Source of the DNA: Acidovorax sp. DW039
GTDB taxonomy: Bacteria > Pseudomonadota > Gammaproteobacteria > Burkholderiales > Burkholderiaceae_C
Assembly: GCF_037101375.1 (NCBI RefSeq)
Contig: NZ_AP029019.1
Coordinates: 3,510,001 to 3,574,000 of the forward strand
Direction of reading: 5' to 3'
DNA: 64,000 nucleotides
Shown piece by piece: positions 34,882 through 43,030 of this stretch (the first letter of the stretch is position 1; each line of letters starts with the position of its first letter). Below the pieces are notes generated by a model. That model made no database searches. It saw only the letters and a list, made by a program, of their open reading frames with translations, and was not told the origin of the DNA. Position numbers and translations under genes: made by a program.

Positions 34882-35028
34882 TTGGCGGCCGTGTTGCACG
34901 GCAACCTCAGCGCTTGTCCTGCTCCGCATGCACCGGCACACTGTCTGGCACAGCGCCACAGCCCACCGGGCGGGCCTGCCCAAGGGCTGAAGTGCCGTTG
35001 ATCTTCCCTCCACATGTCGAGGTTCGTG

Positions 35029-36603
35029 ATGAAAATGTCCCGCTTCTCTATTGGCACCCGCATGGCTGCGGCCCTGGGCATGGTGCTCGCACTGATGATT
35101 GGTGCAGCACTGTTTGGCATCTCGGCGCTTTATCACGCTTTGGGCACCTACGACAGCACCGTGCTGCAGCGCGTGGCGCAGGAGCGCGCCGTCAGCCGCA
35201 TGGAAAACGAGTTCAAAACGCAGGTGCAGGAATGGAAGAACACCCTGCTGCGTGGGGAAGACGCCCGCAAGCGCGAGCTGCACTGGAATGCCTTCCAGGC
35301 CAGCGAAAAACGGGTGGCCGACGCTGCCAAGGCGCTTGAAGCCCAGCTCAGCGACGCCGACGAGCGCGCGGCACTGCAAAAATTCACGCAGGCGCATGCG
35401 CAAATGGCCCAGGGTTACCGCAAAGGGTTCGAGGTGTTCCAGTCGCTGGGCTTTGTGCCTGCAGCGGGCGACGCCGATGTGGCCGACATTGACCAAGGCC
35501 CGGCCAAGCTGTTGACGGCATTGAGCGAACAGGTGGCGGCCAGCAGCGCAGCCATCGCCCAGGCGGCGGCACAAGATGCACGCCACGCGCTGGTCAGCAG
35601 CCTGATTGCGCTGGCTCTGGTCACCGCCTTGGGCGTCGTCGCCGGGCTGCTGCTTACCCGCTCGGTGGTCCGCCCCCTGCGCGAGGCCGTGTCCGTGGCA
35701 CACAAGGTGGCAGCGGGCGATCTCACCTCCGACATTCCGCTGGAAGGGCAGGACGAGCCCGCACGCCTGCTGCAAGCCCTGCAGGCAATGCAGGACAACC
35801 TTGAAAAAGTCGTGTCAGGCGTACGCAGCAGCGCCGAGAGCGTGGCCAGCGCCAGTGCAGAAATTGCCCAAGGCAACGCGGACCTGAGCGCGCGCACCGA
35901 GCAGCAGGCCAGCTCACTCGACGAGACAGCCGCATCCATGCAGCAACTGCAGACCACCGTGCAGCAGAACGCAGCCACGGCGCAGCGTGCCAGCGAGCTG
36001 GCTCGCAACGGCTCGTCTGTGGCAGAACGCGGTGGGGCCGTGGTGGAGCAGATGGTGCAGGTGGTGCAAGGCATTCAGGAAAGCTCGCGCCGCATTGCAG
36101 ACATCATTGGTGTCATCGACGGCATTGCCTTCCAGACCAATATCCTGGCGCTGAATGCCGCGGTGGAAGCCGCCCGCGCGGGTGAACAAGGCCGCGGATT
36201 TGCCGTGGTGGCCAGCGAAGTGCGCAACCTGGCCACCCGCAGCGCCAGTGCGGCTCAAGAGATCAAGACCCTCATCCAGGCCAGTGTGGAGCGGGTACAG
36301 GCAGGTTCGGACCTGGCCCAGAATGCCGGGGGCACCATGTCAGAAGTGGTGGCATCCATTCGCGGGGTGAGCGCGCTGATGCAGGAGATCAGCCAAGCCA
36401 GCACCCATCAGACCGACGACATGCAGCGCGTGACCCAGGCCATCGTGCGCATGGATGAAGCCACGCAGCAAAACGCAGCCTTGGTGGAAGAAAGCGCTGC
36501 CGCTGCAGGCAGCCTGAGCAGCCAGGCGCGTGAGCTGGTGCAGGCTGTGGCGGTGTTTCGCGTGCGGCACCAGGGCTCGCACACACAGGCATTGTTGCGC
36601 TAG
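35029..36603 (+). CDS. Methyl-accepting chemotaxis protein
   Basis: A 524-aa chemoreceptor. The ATG at 35029 is six bases after GAGG. Topology: an N-terminal membrane helix (about residues 10-32), a periplasmic four-helix-type ligand domain of about 150 residues, a second helix ([18 protein letters not shown]), a HAMP domain ([22 protein letters not shown]) and the signalling domain with the hairpin tip [33 protein letters not shown]. No C-terminal NWETF-type CheR/CheB tether is present. The ligand cannot be predicted. Confidence 0.94.
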   Translation: MKMSRFSIGTRMAAALGMVLALMIGAALFGISALYHALGTYDSTVLQRVAQERAVSRMENEFKTQVQEWKNTLLRGEDARKRELHWNAFQASEKRVADAAKALEAQLSDADERAALQKFTQAHAQMAQGYRKGFEVFQSLGFVPAAGDADVADIDQGPAKLLTALSEQVAASSAAIAQAAAQDARHALVSSLIALALVTALGVVAGLLLTRSVVRPLREAVSVAHKVAAGDLTSDIPLEGQDEPARLLQALQAMQDNLEKVVSGVRSSAESVASASAEIAQGNADLSARTEQQASSLDETAASMQQLQTTVQQNAATAQRASELARNGSSVAERGGAVVEQMVQVVQGIQESSRRIADIIGVIDGIAFQTNILALNAAVEAARAGEQGRGFAVVASEVRNLATRSASAAQEIKTLIQASVERVQAGSDLAQNAGGTMSEVVASIRGVSALMQEISQASTHQTDDMQRVTQAIVRMDEATQQNAALVEESAAAAGSLSSQARELVQAVAVFRVRHQGSHTQALLR

Positions 36604-36627
36604 TAGCCCACGCAACCGGGCCAGATT

Positions 36628-36668
36628 GCTCACATATTCATAGCTGCCTGCGCTTGATCAGCAAGCGC
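36628..36668 (+). repeat. 41-bp two-hairpin repeat, copy 3
   Basis: GCTC-N9-TAGC-TGCCT-GCGCTT-N7-AAGCGC in the 93-base gap between the convergent chemoreceptor and Bug genes. The second stem is a perfect 6-bp stem; in the first, one pair is lost. Confidence 0.8.
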
Positions 36669-36696
36669 TGGTGGTCAAAAACACTCTCAACCGGCC

Positions 36697-37770
36697 TCAA
36701 TCCACCTTCACGTTGGCGGCCTTGACCACCTGCGCCATGCGCGCCGCCTCGGTGCGGAAGAAGGCGGCAGCGGCGTCGGGTGGGGTGAGCTTGATCTCGT
36801 AGCCCTGGGCGATGAGGGCATCGCGCGCCTCTGGCATGTCCATGGCGGCTTTGAAGCCGTTGAACAGGCGGGCCAGTTCTGCCTTGGGCAGGCCAGCAGG
36901 CGCCACCGGGGCGATCCAGCCGTCCAGCTCATAGGCGGGCAAGCCTTGCTCTGCAACGGTGGGCACGCCGGGCAGCGACGGCACGCGCGTGGCCGTGGTC
37001 ACGCCCAAGGCGCGCAGCGATCCCGACTTGATGTGCGCGGCCGCAGGCGCCACCGCCACCACGGCGAGTTGCACCTGACCACCCAGCACGTCGTTCATCA
37101 GCGGGCCCATGCCCTTATAGGGAATGTGCTGGATGGCGACCTTGGCCTGGTCCACGAACATGGCCGCGCCCAGGTGAAGGATGGTGCCGTTGCCCGACGA
37201 GCCGTAGTTGAGCACCCCTGGCTTGGACTTGGCGTAGGCAATCAGCTCTTGCACATTTTTGGCAGGCACCGAAGGGTGGGCCACCAGCACAAAGGGCGTA
37301 GCGCCCAGGATGGTGATGGGCGTGATATCGGCCAGCGAGTCGAACGGAATGTTCTTGTACACGCTGGGGTTGACCACATGGTTGTTGGACACCACGCCGA
37401 TCACCGAGCCGTCCTTGGGGGCGCGCACGATCTGCGTGGTGCCGGTGATGCCGCCCGCGCCGGGCAGGTTCTCAATCACCACCGGCTGGCCCAACGCCTT
37501 GGCCAGGCTGTTGCTGATGGCGCGGATGGCGCCATCGGCCCCCGAGCCTGCAGACAGCGGCAGGATGATGCGCAATGGCTTGTCACCGAGGCTTTGCGCA
37601 CGCACCCGGCCCGGGCGGGAGATGGCGGCAGCGCCCAGAGCGGCGGCGCCCAGCCACAGGGCCTGGCGCCGGGTGGGGAATGCCGGAGATGCCGCGGTGG
37701 CCGAGGGAGCAAAGGGGCGGCACAGGCCTGGGGCCACGGCTTTCGAGACGTTAGGGGGCTGGTTCGTCAT
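36697..37770 (-). CDS. Bug-family (TctC-like) binding protein of the catabolic operon
   Basis: A 357-aa periplasmic binding protein with a twin-arginine-like signal (TRRQALWLGAAALGAAA, cleavage near VRAQ). Family segments: LRIILPLSAGSGADGAIRAISNSLAKALGQPVVIENLPGAGG, NYGSSGNGTILHLGAAMF and PTVAEQGLPAYELDGWIA. It is the third gene after the HMG-CoA-lyase-like and CoA-transferase genes (97-base gap), so it probably binds the carboxylic acid that those enzymes process. A TctAB transporter is not encoded nearby. Confidence 0.9.
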   Translation of the reverse strand: MTNQPPNVSKAVAPGLCRPFAPSATAASPAFPTRRQALWLGAAALGAAAISRPGRVRAQSLGDKPLRIILPLSAGSGADGAIRAISNSLAKALGQPVVIENLPGAGGITGTTQIVRAPKDGSVIGVVSNNHVVNPSVYKNIPFDSLADITPITILGATPFVLVAHPSVPAKNVQELIAYAKSKPGVLNYGSSGNGTILHLGAAMFVDQAKVAIQHIPYKGMGPLMNDVLGGQVQLAVVAVAPAAAHIKSGSLRALGVTTATRVPSLPGVPTVAEQGLPAYELDGWIAPVAPAGLPKAELARLFNGFKAAMDMPEARDALIAQGYEIKLTPPDAAAAFFRTEAARMAQVVKAANVKVD

Positions 37771-37867
37771 GGTGTTGTCTCCGTTATGGTGGTCAATCCG
37801 CCCTAGGCCGCGCAGTCTGTTGCTGTGCTGATTCCAGGCGGGGGTGTTCAGGGCCTGCCCAGGCAGT

Positions 37868-39103
37868 TCAGGCCACAGCGCCTGCCTGCTGCAGGGCCTG
37901 CACCTGTTCTGCCGTGTAGCCCAGCTCTTGCATCAAGGCCGCCGTGTGCTGGCCCAGCACGGGGGGCTGCAGGCGCACGCCCAGGCGCTGGCCGTCCATG
38001 GCCAGGGGCAGCAGCGTGGTGCGGGCGGTCTGCCCGGCGCGCTCGCCGTCGGGCAATGTGATGTCGGCCAGGCCGCCCGTGGCATTGAGGTGCGGGTCGT
38101 CCAGCAGCTGCTCGGGCCGCGAGATGGGGGCGAACGGCAGGCCGTGCTTTTCAAAAATGGCGGCCAGTTCGGCCGCGCTGTGGGCCGCCAGGCGCTGGCG
38201 CAGGTCGGGCATCAGCGCGGGGCGGGCGCGCACGCGGTCGTTGTTGGTGGCGAGCTGCGGATTGGCCTTGAGGTCGGCATAACCCATGGCGTCGCAGAAG
38301 GTGACCCACTGCGCATCGCTCACGGCGGCCAGGAAGATCTGCTCGCCCTCTTTCACCGTGAACACGTCGTACAGCGCCCATGAGGAGATGCGGTCGGGCA
38401 TGGGGGCGGCAGGCTTGCCCGTCACGGCGTACTGCATCATGTGCTGGCCGACCAGAAAAACGTTGTTCTCGAACAGTGCCGAGTCCACCTCTTGCCCGCG
38501 CCCGGTGATGCCGCGCTGCATCAGCGCCGCCATGGCGCCAATGGCACCAAACATGCCGCCCATGATGTCGTTGACGCTGCTGCCTGCGCGCAGCGGGTCG
38601 CCGGGGCGGCCCGTCATGTAGGCCAGGCCGCCCATCATCTGCACCACTTCATCCAGCGCGGTGCGGTGCTCGTACGGCCCGGCCAGAAAGCCGGTGTGGT
38701 TCACGTAGATGAGGCGGGGGTTGATCTGCGAAAGCGCGGCGTAATCCAGCCCGTACTTGGTCATCACACCGGGCTTGAAGTTTTGCGCCACCACGTCGGC
38801 CGACGCTGCCAGCTTGCGGGCTACCTCCAGCCCTTCGGGGTTGCGCAGGTCCAGCGCAATGCTTTTCTTGTTGCGGTTGAACATGGGAAAGAAGCCCGCG
38901 CCCGCACCAAGCAGGTGGCGGGTGCGGTCGCCCTCCACCGGCTCGACCTTGATGACCTCGGCCCCCAGGTCGGCCAGCACCATGCCGCAGGTGGGGCCCA
39001 TGACCATGTGGGTGAATTCAACGACCCGCAGCCCCGCCAAGGGCAAAGGGCGTGCGGACGATTTGGGTGACTCGGACGGGGAAGAAGAGGTGGTACTTGT
39101 CAT
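37868..39103 (-). CDS. CaiB/BaiF-type CoA transferase (family III)
   Basis: A 411-aa enzyme that moves CoA between carboxylic acids. Family-III hallmarks: LPLAGLRVVEFTHMVMGPTCGMVLADLGAEVIKVEPVEGD near the N-terminus, NRNKKSIALDLRNPEG, and GDPLRAGSSVNDIMGGMFGA with the Asp expected to form the acyl-CoA anhydride. It starts 18 bases after the HMG-CoA-lyase-like gene. With a lyase as partner it most simply activates the acid that the lyase then cleaves, analogous to succinyl-CoA:glutarate/hydroxymethylglutarate transferase; this is inference. Confidence 0.9.
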   Translation of the reverse strand: MTSTTSSSPSESPKSSARPLPLAGLRVVEFTHMVMGPTCGMVLADLGAEVIKVEPVEGDRTRHLLGAGAGFFPMFNRNKKSIALDLRNPEGLEVARKLAASADVVAQNFKPGVMTKYGLDYAALSQINPRLIYVNHTGFLAGPYEHRTALDEVVQMMGGLAYMTGRPGDPLRAGSSVNDIMGGMFGAIGAMAALMQRGITGRGQEVDSALFENNVFLVGQHMMQYAVTGKPAAPMPDRISSWALYDVFTVKEGEQIFLAAVSDAQWVTFCDAMGYADLKANPQLATNNDRVRARPALMPDLRQRLAAHSAAELAAIFEKHGLPFAPISRPEQLLDDPHLNATGGLADITLPDGERAGQTARTTLLPLAMDGQRLGVRLQPPVLGQHTAALMQELGYTAEQVQALQQAGAVA

Positions 39104-39121
39104 GGGCGAACGATACAGAAA

Positions 39122-40138
39122 TCAAACCGCTGCGGCGGCCAGGGTGGGCTGTGCGTGGCGGGGCAGGCCCGCCTGCCACAGGGCGCCGTGCAGGGTCTCG
39201 CCTGCCAGCCAGCCCGCCACTTGCTGGCGCAGCGCCAGCAGCGCAGGCACATCCACGCCGGTGACCACGCCCATGCGCTGCAGCATGTATTCCAGGTCTT
39301 CGGTGGTGACGTTGCCGCTAGCGCCGGGCGCGTGGGGGCAGCCGCCAATGCCCGCCAGGCACGCATCAAAGCGGGTAATGCCGGTTTGCCAGGCGGCATA
39401 GGCGTTGGCCAGGCCCAGGCCGCGCGTGTCGTGAAAGTGCGCGCAGGCCAGCCGGTCGCCCACCAGCGCGCGGGCCTTGGCAAACAGGCGCTGCACGCTG
39501 ACCGGGTCGGCAAAGCCCACGGTGTCGGCCAGGCTCACGCGGTCGGCGCCGGCGTCGAGCAGGGCTTGCATCAGACGCAGCACTTCGCTCTCGGCCACCT
39601 CGCCCTGCAGGGTGCAGCCAAACGCGGTGCCCACGCCGCCTTCGATCAGGGTGGCGCTGCCTGCCGCATCACGGGCAGCGCGGATGCGGGCCACCTCGGC
39701 CACCACCTCGTCGGGCGTCTTGCGCAGGTTGGCCAGGCTGTGGGCGTGGCTGGCCGACAAGGGCACGACCATCAGGTGCGCGCCACATTCCAGCGCGCGC
39801 TCGGCCCCTTTCAGATTGGGTACCAGCACCGAGGCGCGCAGGCCCGGCAGCGTTTGCGCGTGGGCCAGCACCTCGGCGGTGTCGGCCAACTGGGGGAGCA
39901 GGCGGGCGGGGACGAAAGAGCCCACCTCGATCTCGCGCTGCCCGGCGGCGTAAGCGGCGTTCACCCACTCGATCTTCTGGGCCGTGGGCAGCACGCGGGC
40001 AATGCTTTGCAGGCCATCGCGCAGCCCCACCTCGCGCACCACCACCTGGGCGGGCCCGACGGGATTCAGGACGGGGGGGTATTGAAGCGTGTCCGGCAGG
40101 TGTGGGCTCATGGCGCTTTCACTCGAAGTTGTGTCCAT
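39122..40138 (-). CDS. Hydroxymethylglutaryl-CoA lyase family enzyme
   Basis: A 338-aa DRE-TIM metallolyase (ATG at 40136-40138; ATG at 40109-40111 also possible). Motifs: VREVGLRDGLQS with the substrate Arg-Asp, ACAHFHDTRGLGLAN with metal-binding His residues, and the lyase signature GIGGCPHAPGASGNVTTED with the catalytic Cys. The family splits HMG-CoA to acetyl-CoA and acetoacetate; related members act on other 3-hydroxyacyl-CoA esters. It heads the operon lyase-CaiB-Bug and is divergent from a LysR regulator. Confidence 0.87.
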   Translation of the reverse strand: MDTTSSESAMSPHLPDTLQYPPVLNPVGPAQVVVREVGLRDGLQSIARVLPTAQKIEWVNAAYAAGQREIEVGSFVPARLLPQLADTAEVLAHAQTLPGLRASVLVPNLKGAERALECGAHLMVVPLSASHAHSLANLRKTPDEVVAEVARIRAARDAAGSATLIEGGVGTAFGCTLQGEVAESEVLRLMQALLDAGADRVSLADTVGFADPVSVQRLFAKARALVGDRLACAHFHDTRGLGLANAYAAWQTGITRFDACLAGIGGCPHAPGASGNVTTEDLEYMLQRMGVVTGVDVPALLALRQQVAGWLAGETLHGALWQAGLPRHAQPTLAAAAV

Positions 40139-40146
40139 TCTAGAAA

Positions 40147-40200
40147 TTCCGTTTGGAAACAGAAAATCAATTCTGGAATTCTTATGATTCCAAACCGGAA
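40147..40200. promoter_or_regulatory. Paired TTCC-GGAA boxes in the lyase-lysR divergent gap
   Basis: TTCCGTTTGGAA at 40147-40158 and TTCCAAACCGGAA at 40188-40200 are each palindromic and are near-perfect inverted copies of each other, centred about 41 bases (four helical turns) apart, with a TTCTGGAA between. Probable LysR-type operators controlling both directions. Confidence 0.55.
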
Positions 40201-40223
40201 CATCACCTTTCACAGGCAACACC

Positions 40224-41135
40224 ATGCGCGATTTGGACCTTCAGACTTTGAGGCTGTTTGCCGCCGTATGTGAGCAGCGCAGCATTGCGCGGGTGGCCGA
40301 GCAGGAATCGATCGTGGGTTCGGCCATCAGCAAGCGGCTGGCGCAACTGGAGAACAACGTGGGCACGCCCCTGCTGGTGCGCAAGCGCCGGGGTGTGGTG
40401 CCCACGCCCGCAGGCGAAACCTTGCTGGAGCATGCCCGCACCATGCTGGCCAGCATCGGGCTGATCGAGCGGGACATGGCCGCCTATGCTGCGGGCACGC
40501 GAGGCCATGTGCGCATGCTGGTCACGGCCTCCGTCATGGCCGAGTCGCTGGCCGATGACGTGGCCGCCTTCTTGCAGCCCCCGGAACACCGCAGCATCCA
40601 GATCAGCATGGAAGAGCGGGTGAGCCCAGACGTGGTGCAAGGAATCCGCGAGGGCAGCGCCTCCATGGGTATCTGCTGGGATGCCGCAGACCTGAGTGGC
40701 CTGCAAACCCGCAGCTACCGCAGTGACCATCTGGCCATCGTCGCGCATGCATCGCACCCTGTTGCGCAGCAACCGTCAGTGCGCTTTGCCGATGTGCTGG
40801 GCTATGAGTTTGTCAGCATGCCCGCCCTGAGTGCCGTGCAGGTGCTGCTGGCGCGGGCGGCGGCGGTGGAAGGCAAGTCGCTGACCCACCGGGTGCAGGT
40901 GTCCAACTTTGACGCGGCCCTGCGTGTGGTGCAGGCGAACCTGGCTATCAGCGTGGTTCCGCGCGAGGTGGCTGCGCCCTTCGCTGCCAATGCGCCTGTG
41001 CGCATCGTGCCGCTCAGCGATGACTGGGCCCGCCGCCGCTTTGCCATCTGCTTTCGGGATGAGCAGGCGCTCTCACCCGCGGCTCAGTTGCTGGTCCGGC
41101 ATCTGGCCGGGTCCTCTATGGTAGCGGCTGCGTAG
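40224..41135 (+). CDS. LysR-family transcriptional regulator
   Basis: A 303-aa regulator. The N-terminal winged helix-turn-helix (LQTLRLFAAVCEQRSIARVAEQESIVGSAISKRLAQLE) is followed by the periplasmic-binding-like effector domain (HVRMLVTASVMAESLADDVAAFL onward). It is read divergently from the lyase-CoA transferase-Bug operon across an 85-base gap containing paired palindromes, so it most likely controls that operon in response to the operon's substrate or a CoA-ester intermediate. Confidence 0.9.
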   Translation: MRDLDLQTLRLFAAVCEQRSIARVAEQESIVGSAISKRLAQLENNVGTPLLVRKRRGVVPTPAGETLLEHARTMLASIGLIERDMAAYAAGTRGHVRMLVTASVMAESLADDVAAFLQPPEHRSIQISMEERVSPDVVQGIREGSASMGICWDAADLSGLQTRSYRSDHLAIVAHASHPVAQQPSVRFADVLGYEFVSMPALSAVQVLLARAAAVEGKSLTHRVQVSNFDAALRVVQANLAISVVPREVAAPFAANAPVRIVPLSDDWARRRFAICFRDEQALSPAAQLLVRHLAGSSMVAAA

Positions 41136-41456
41136 CCTGCACGCCACACTTTGCGGAGCTGGGGCTCAAAATTCTGCAACGTTTAAATATCGAGACAAAA
41201 GTGGCCGGGACCTGGCCGCCACCCTGCCGGGAAGGCCCGCCCCTTCCGGGAAGACCTCACCTGCCATTTTCGCCATTCGGACGCCTCTTTCAAGAGACAC
41301 CAAAAATCCGGGGGCTGAAGCATACGCAGATTACATCTTGAGCTACCAAACTTGTAGCAAAATGGGTTCCGCGCTATAGTCGCTGCGCATCAGCAGGCGC
41401 GCCGGGCGCCCTGCCACAAGATCAACGACCCAACACTCGCGCAAGGAGAAGCATCC
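41136..41456 (+). other. 321-base gap between lysR and hxlR-like genes
   Basis: Contains an imperfect GGAAGG/CCTTCC hairpin (41230-41247, no T run; possibly the lysR 3' end) and the hxlR-like promoter and operator. No gene is supported. Confidence 0.55.
41342..41380 (+). promoter_or_regulatory. Promoter and likely operator of the HxlR-type gene
   Basis: TTGTAG (41352-41357) and TATAGT (41375-41380) are separated by 17 bases, a good sigma-70 promoter. The inverted repeat GCTAC-N7-GTAGC (41342-41358) covers the -35 box, so a bound regulator would block polymerase; autorepression by the downstream HxlR protein is likely. Confidence 0.6.
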
Positions 41457-41768
41457 ATGAGCTCCAAAGAAAATGCCGCCATCCATCAGCTGTTTGAACG
41501 GCTGGAATGCCGTTACGCGCTGCGCGTGCTGTGGGCCTTGAAGGACGGCCATCCGCAAACTTTCCGCCTTCTGCAAGACAGCGTGGGCGGTATTACCCCC
41601 AACACCTTGAACACCCGTATCAAGGAACTGCGTGAAGCTGGCCTGCTGGACCACGGCAGCGACGGCTACACCGTCACTCCCGCAGGCGCCGACCTGCTCA
41701 AGCGCCTGTCTGACGTGCAAGCCTTTGCCACACGCTGGGTGGCGGGCCGGGCCAAAAAGCAGGCCTGA
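41457..41768 (+). CDS. HxlR-type winged-helix regulator
   Basis: A 103-aa DNA-binding protein. The winged helix is typical of Hxl[29 protein letters not shown], then [23 protein letters not shown] and [12 protein letters not shown]. It lacks the conserved N-terminal cysteine seen in redox-sensing members. No obvious divergent target gene lies next to it; the FKBP gene follows 128 bases downstream on the same strand. Confidence 0.87.
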   Translation: MSSKENAAIHQLFERLECRYALRVLWALKDGHPQTFRLLQDSVGGITPNTLNTRIKELREAGLLDHGSDGYTVTPAGADLLKRLSDVQAFATRWVAGRAKKQA

Positions 41769-41842
41769 ACGCAGCGCGGGACAAGCCCCCCCCGGGTTCA
41801 CCCCCCACCTTCCGGCCAAGGCATAGGTCAAAAAGCATTCTG

Positions 41843-41883
41843 AGGCTTGATCTGCAAGCGCGACAAGCTACATTTTCAATAGC
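41843..41883 (-). repeat. 41-bp two-hairpin repeat, copy 4
   Basis: Minus-strand copy GCTA-N9-TAGC-TTGTC-GCGCTT-N7-AAGC. Its end touches the AAGGA ribosome site of the FKBP gene, so it is in that gene's 5' leader or promoter. Confidence 0.75.
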
Positions 41884-41896
41884 AAAGGACATTCCG

Positions 41897-42253
41897 ATGG
41901 CACTCATCACCACCGCCTCTGGCCTGCAATACGAAGACACCACCGTGGGCGAAGGCGCCGAAGCCACCAAGGGCCGCAACGTGTCGGTGCACTACACCGG
42001 CTGGCTCTACAACAATGGCGAGCAAGGTGCCAAGTTTGACTCCAGCCTGGACCGCAATGATCCGTTTGAGTTCTCTCTGGGTGCTGGCATGGTCATCAAG
42101 GGTTGGGATGAAGGCGTGCAAGGCATGAAGATTGGCGGCAAGCGCACGCTGATCATTCCCGCGGCGCTAGGCTACGGTGCCCGCGGCGCTGGCGGTGTGA
42201 TCCCCCCCAACGCCACGCTGAAGTTTGATGTGGAACTGCTGGGCGTGCGCTGA
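41897..42253 (+). CDS. FKBP-type peptidyl-prolyl cis-trans isomerase
   Basis: A 118-aa single-domain FKBP without signal peptide, hence cytosolic. Characteristic stretches are [49 protein letters not shown] and [24 protein letters not shown], which line the active site. An AAGGA ribosome site precedes the ATG at 41897. It ends in a strong bidirectional terminator. Confidence 0.95.
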   Translation: MALITTASGLQYEDTTVGEGAEATKGRNVSVHYTGWLYNNGEQGAKFDSSLDRNDPFEFSLGAGMVIKGWDEGVQGMKIGGKRTLIIPAALGYGARGAGGVIPPNATLKFDVELLGVR

Positions 42254-42311
42254 TCGCAGTCCCGCACTCCACGGCGGGTCGGTAGCCAGGCTCTGATCCG
42301 CTGACAAACTC

Positions 42312-42339
42312 AAAAGCCAACCTCACGGTTGGCTTTTTT
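42312..42339. terminator. Bidirectional terminator of FKBP and the opposing gene
   Basis: AAAAGCCAACC and GGTTGGCTTTT form an 11-bp stem with a TCAC loop, followed by T residues on the plus strand and preceded by A residues, so it can stop transcription from both sides. Confidence 0.9.
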
Positions 42340-42380
42340 GCTTGGGGCAGCATCTTTTCAACCATGCTGCAGATGTCCCC

Positions 42381-42893
42381 TCAGCCAAACAGTGCCTTGC
42401 GCAAAGGCTCGTACTTGGCTTCTCCCACAGCTTCCTTGATCTTGGGAGCCAATGCGGCCAAGTCTTCAAAGCTGGAGGCAGACTCCACCGCCAGATTCAG
42501 CCGAAAGCCCCGCAGACCGAGCGAAGCGGTGAGCGCTGTGGCCACAGGATAGGCATCCTTGTAACGCTGCTGGGATGGTCGATGAGTTTCCTGCCCCGAG
42601 GGGGAAGCCTGCGCAGGCTGAGCCTGATCCGCCGCAGCCGCCTCGCCACCTGGAGCAGAAGGAGCCGCAGCAGGAAAAGCAACGCTACCGCCCCCCGCTG
42701 GAGCCAGAAGCCCCTGTGCCACCATGGCCTGCACATCCTCCTGGGTGATGCCCATCGCCGCCGTGGCGGCCAGCACCTCACCCATGGTTCTTTTGCCATC
42801 AAACAGGATGAATGCCGAGCGCTGCCTGGAAGACAGGCCCGCGTGCCGATCCTTGAGCGCATCCTGACCTGCCTGTGTCTTGACGAGAACCAT
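42381..42893 (-). CDS. Uncharacterised 170-aa protein with possible winged-helix N-terminus
   Basis: Not recognised. The ATG at 42891-42893 has a strong AGGAGG site. Residues 1-70 (GLSSRQRSAFILFDGKRTMGEVLAATAAMGITQEDVQAMVAQGLL) look like a helical or winged-helix domain; a low-complexity Ala/Pro/Gln linker follows; the last about 60 residues (YKDAYPVATALTASLGLRGFRLNLAVE) form a second helical module ending in KIKEAVGEAKYEPLRKAL. No signal peptide or membrane helix, so cytosolic. It is convergent with the FKBP gene and 137 bases from the symporter gene end. It might be a regulator, but nothing proves it. Confidence 0.7.
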   Translation of the reverse strand: MVLVKTQAGQDALKDRHAGLSSRQRSAFILFDGKRTMGEVLAATAAMGITQEDVQAMVAQGLLAPAGGGSVAFPAAAPSAPGGEAAAADQAQPAQASPSGQETHRPSQQRYKDAYPVATALTASLGLRGFRLNLAVESASSFEDLAALAPKIKEAVGEAKYEPLRKALFG

Positions 42894-43030
42894 GTGCCTC
42901 CTTGGGTAAGGGTGCAACAGCGCCAGAAGCTCCGGCCGCTCAATTGCAGGGACAGGTTGACACAATGTGTGACAGTTGGATATGGGGTTTATCCATAACC
43001 GGTGCCCATCTGAAGGCTTACCGTGCCCGG

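Noticed and set aside
42960-43010. TTGACA with an ATATGG 17 bases later on the plus strand
   Set aside because: It points into the 3' end of the opposing symporter gene and has no gene to serve; probably chance.
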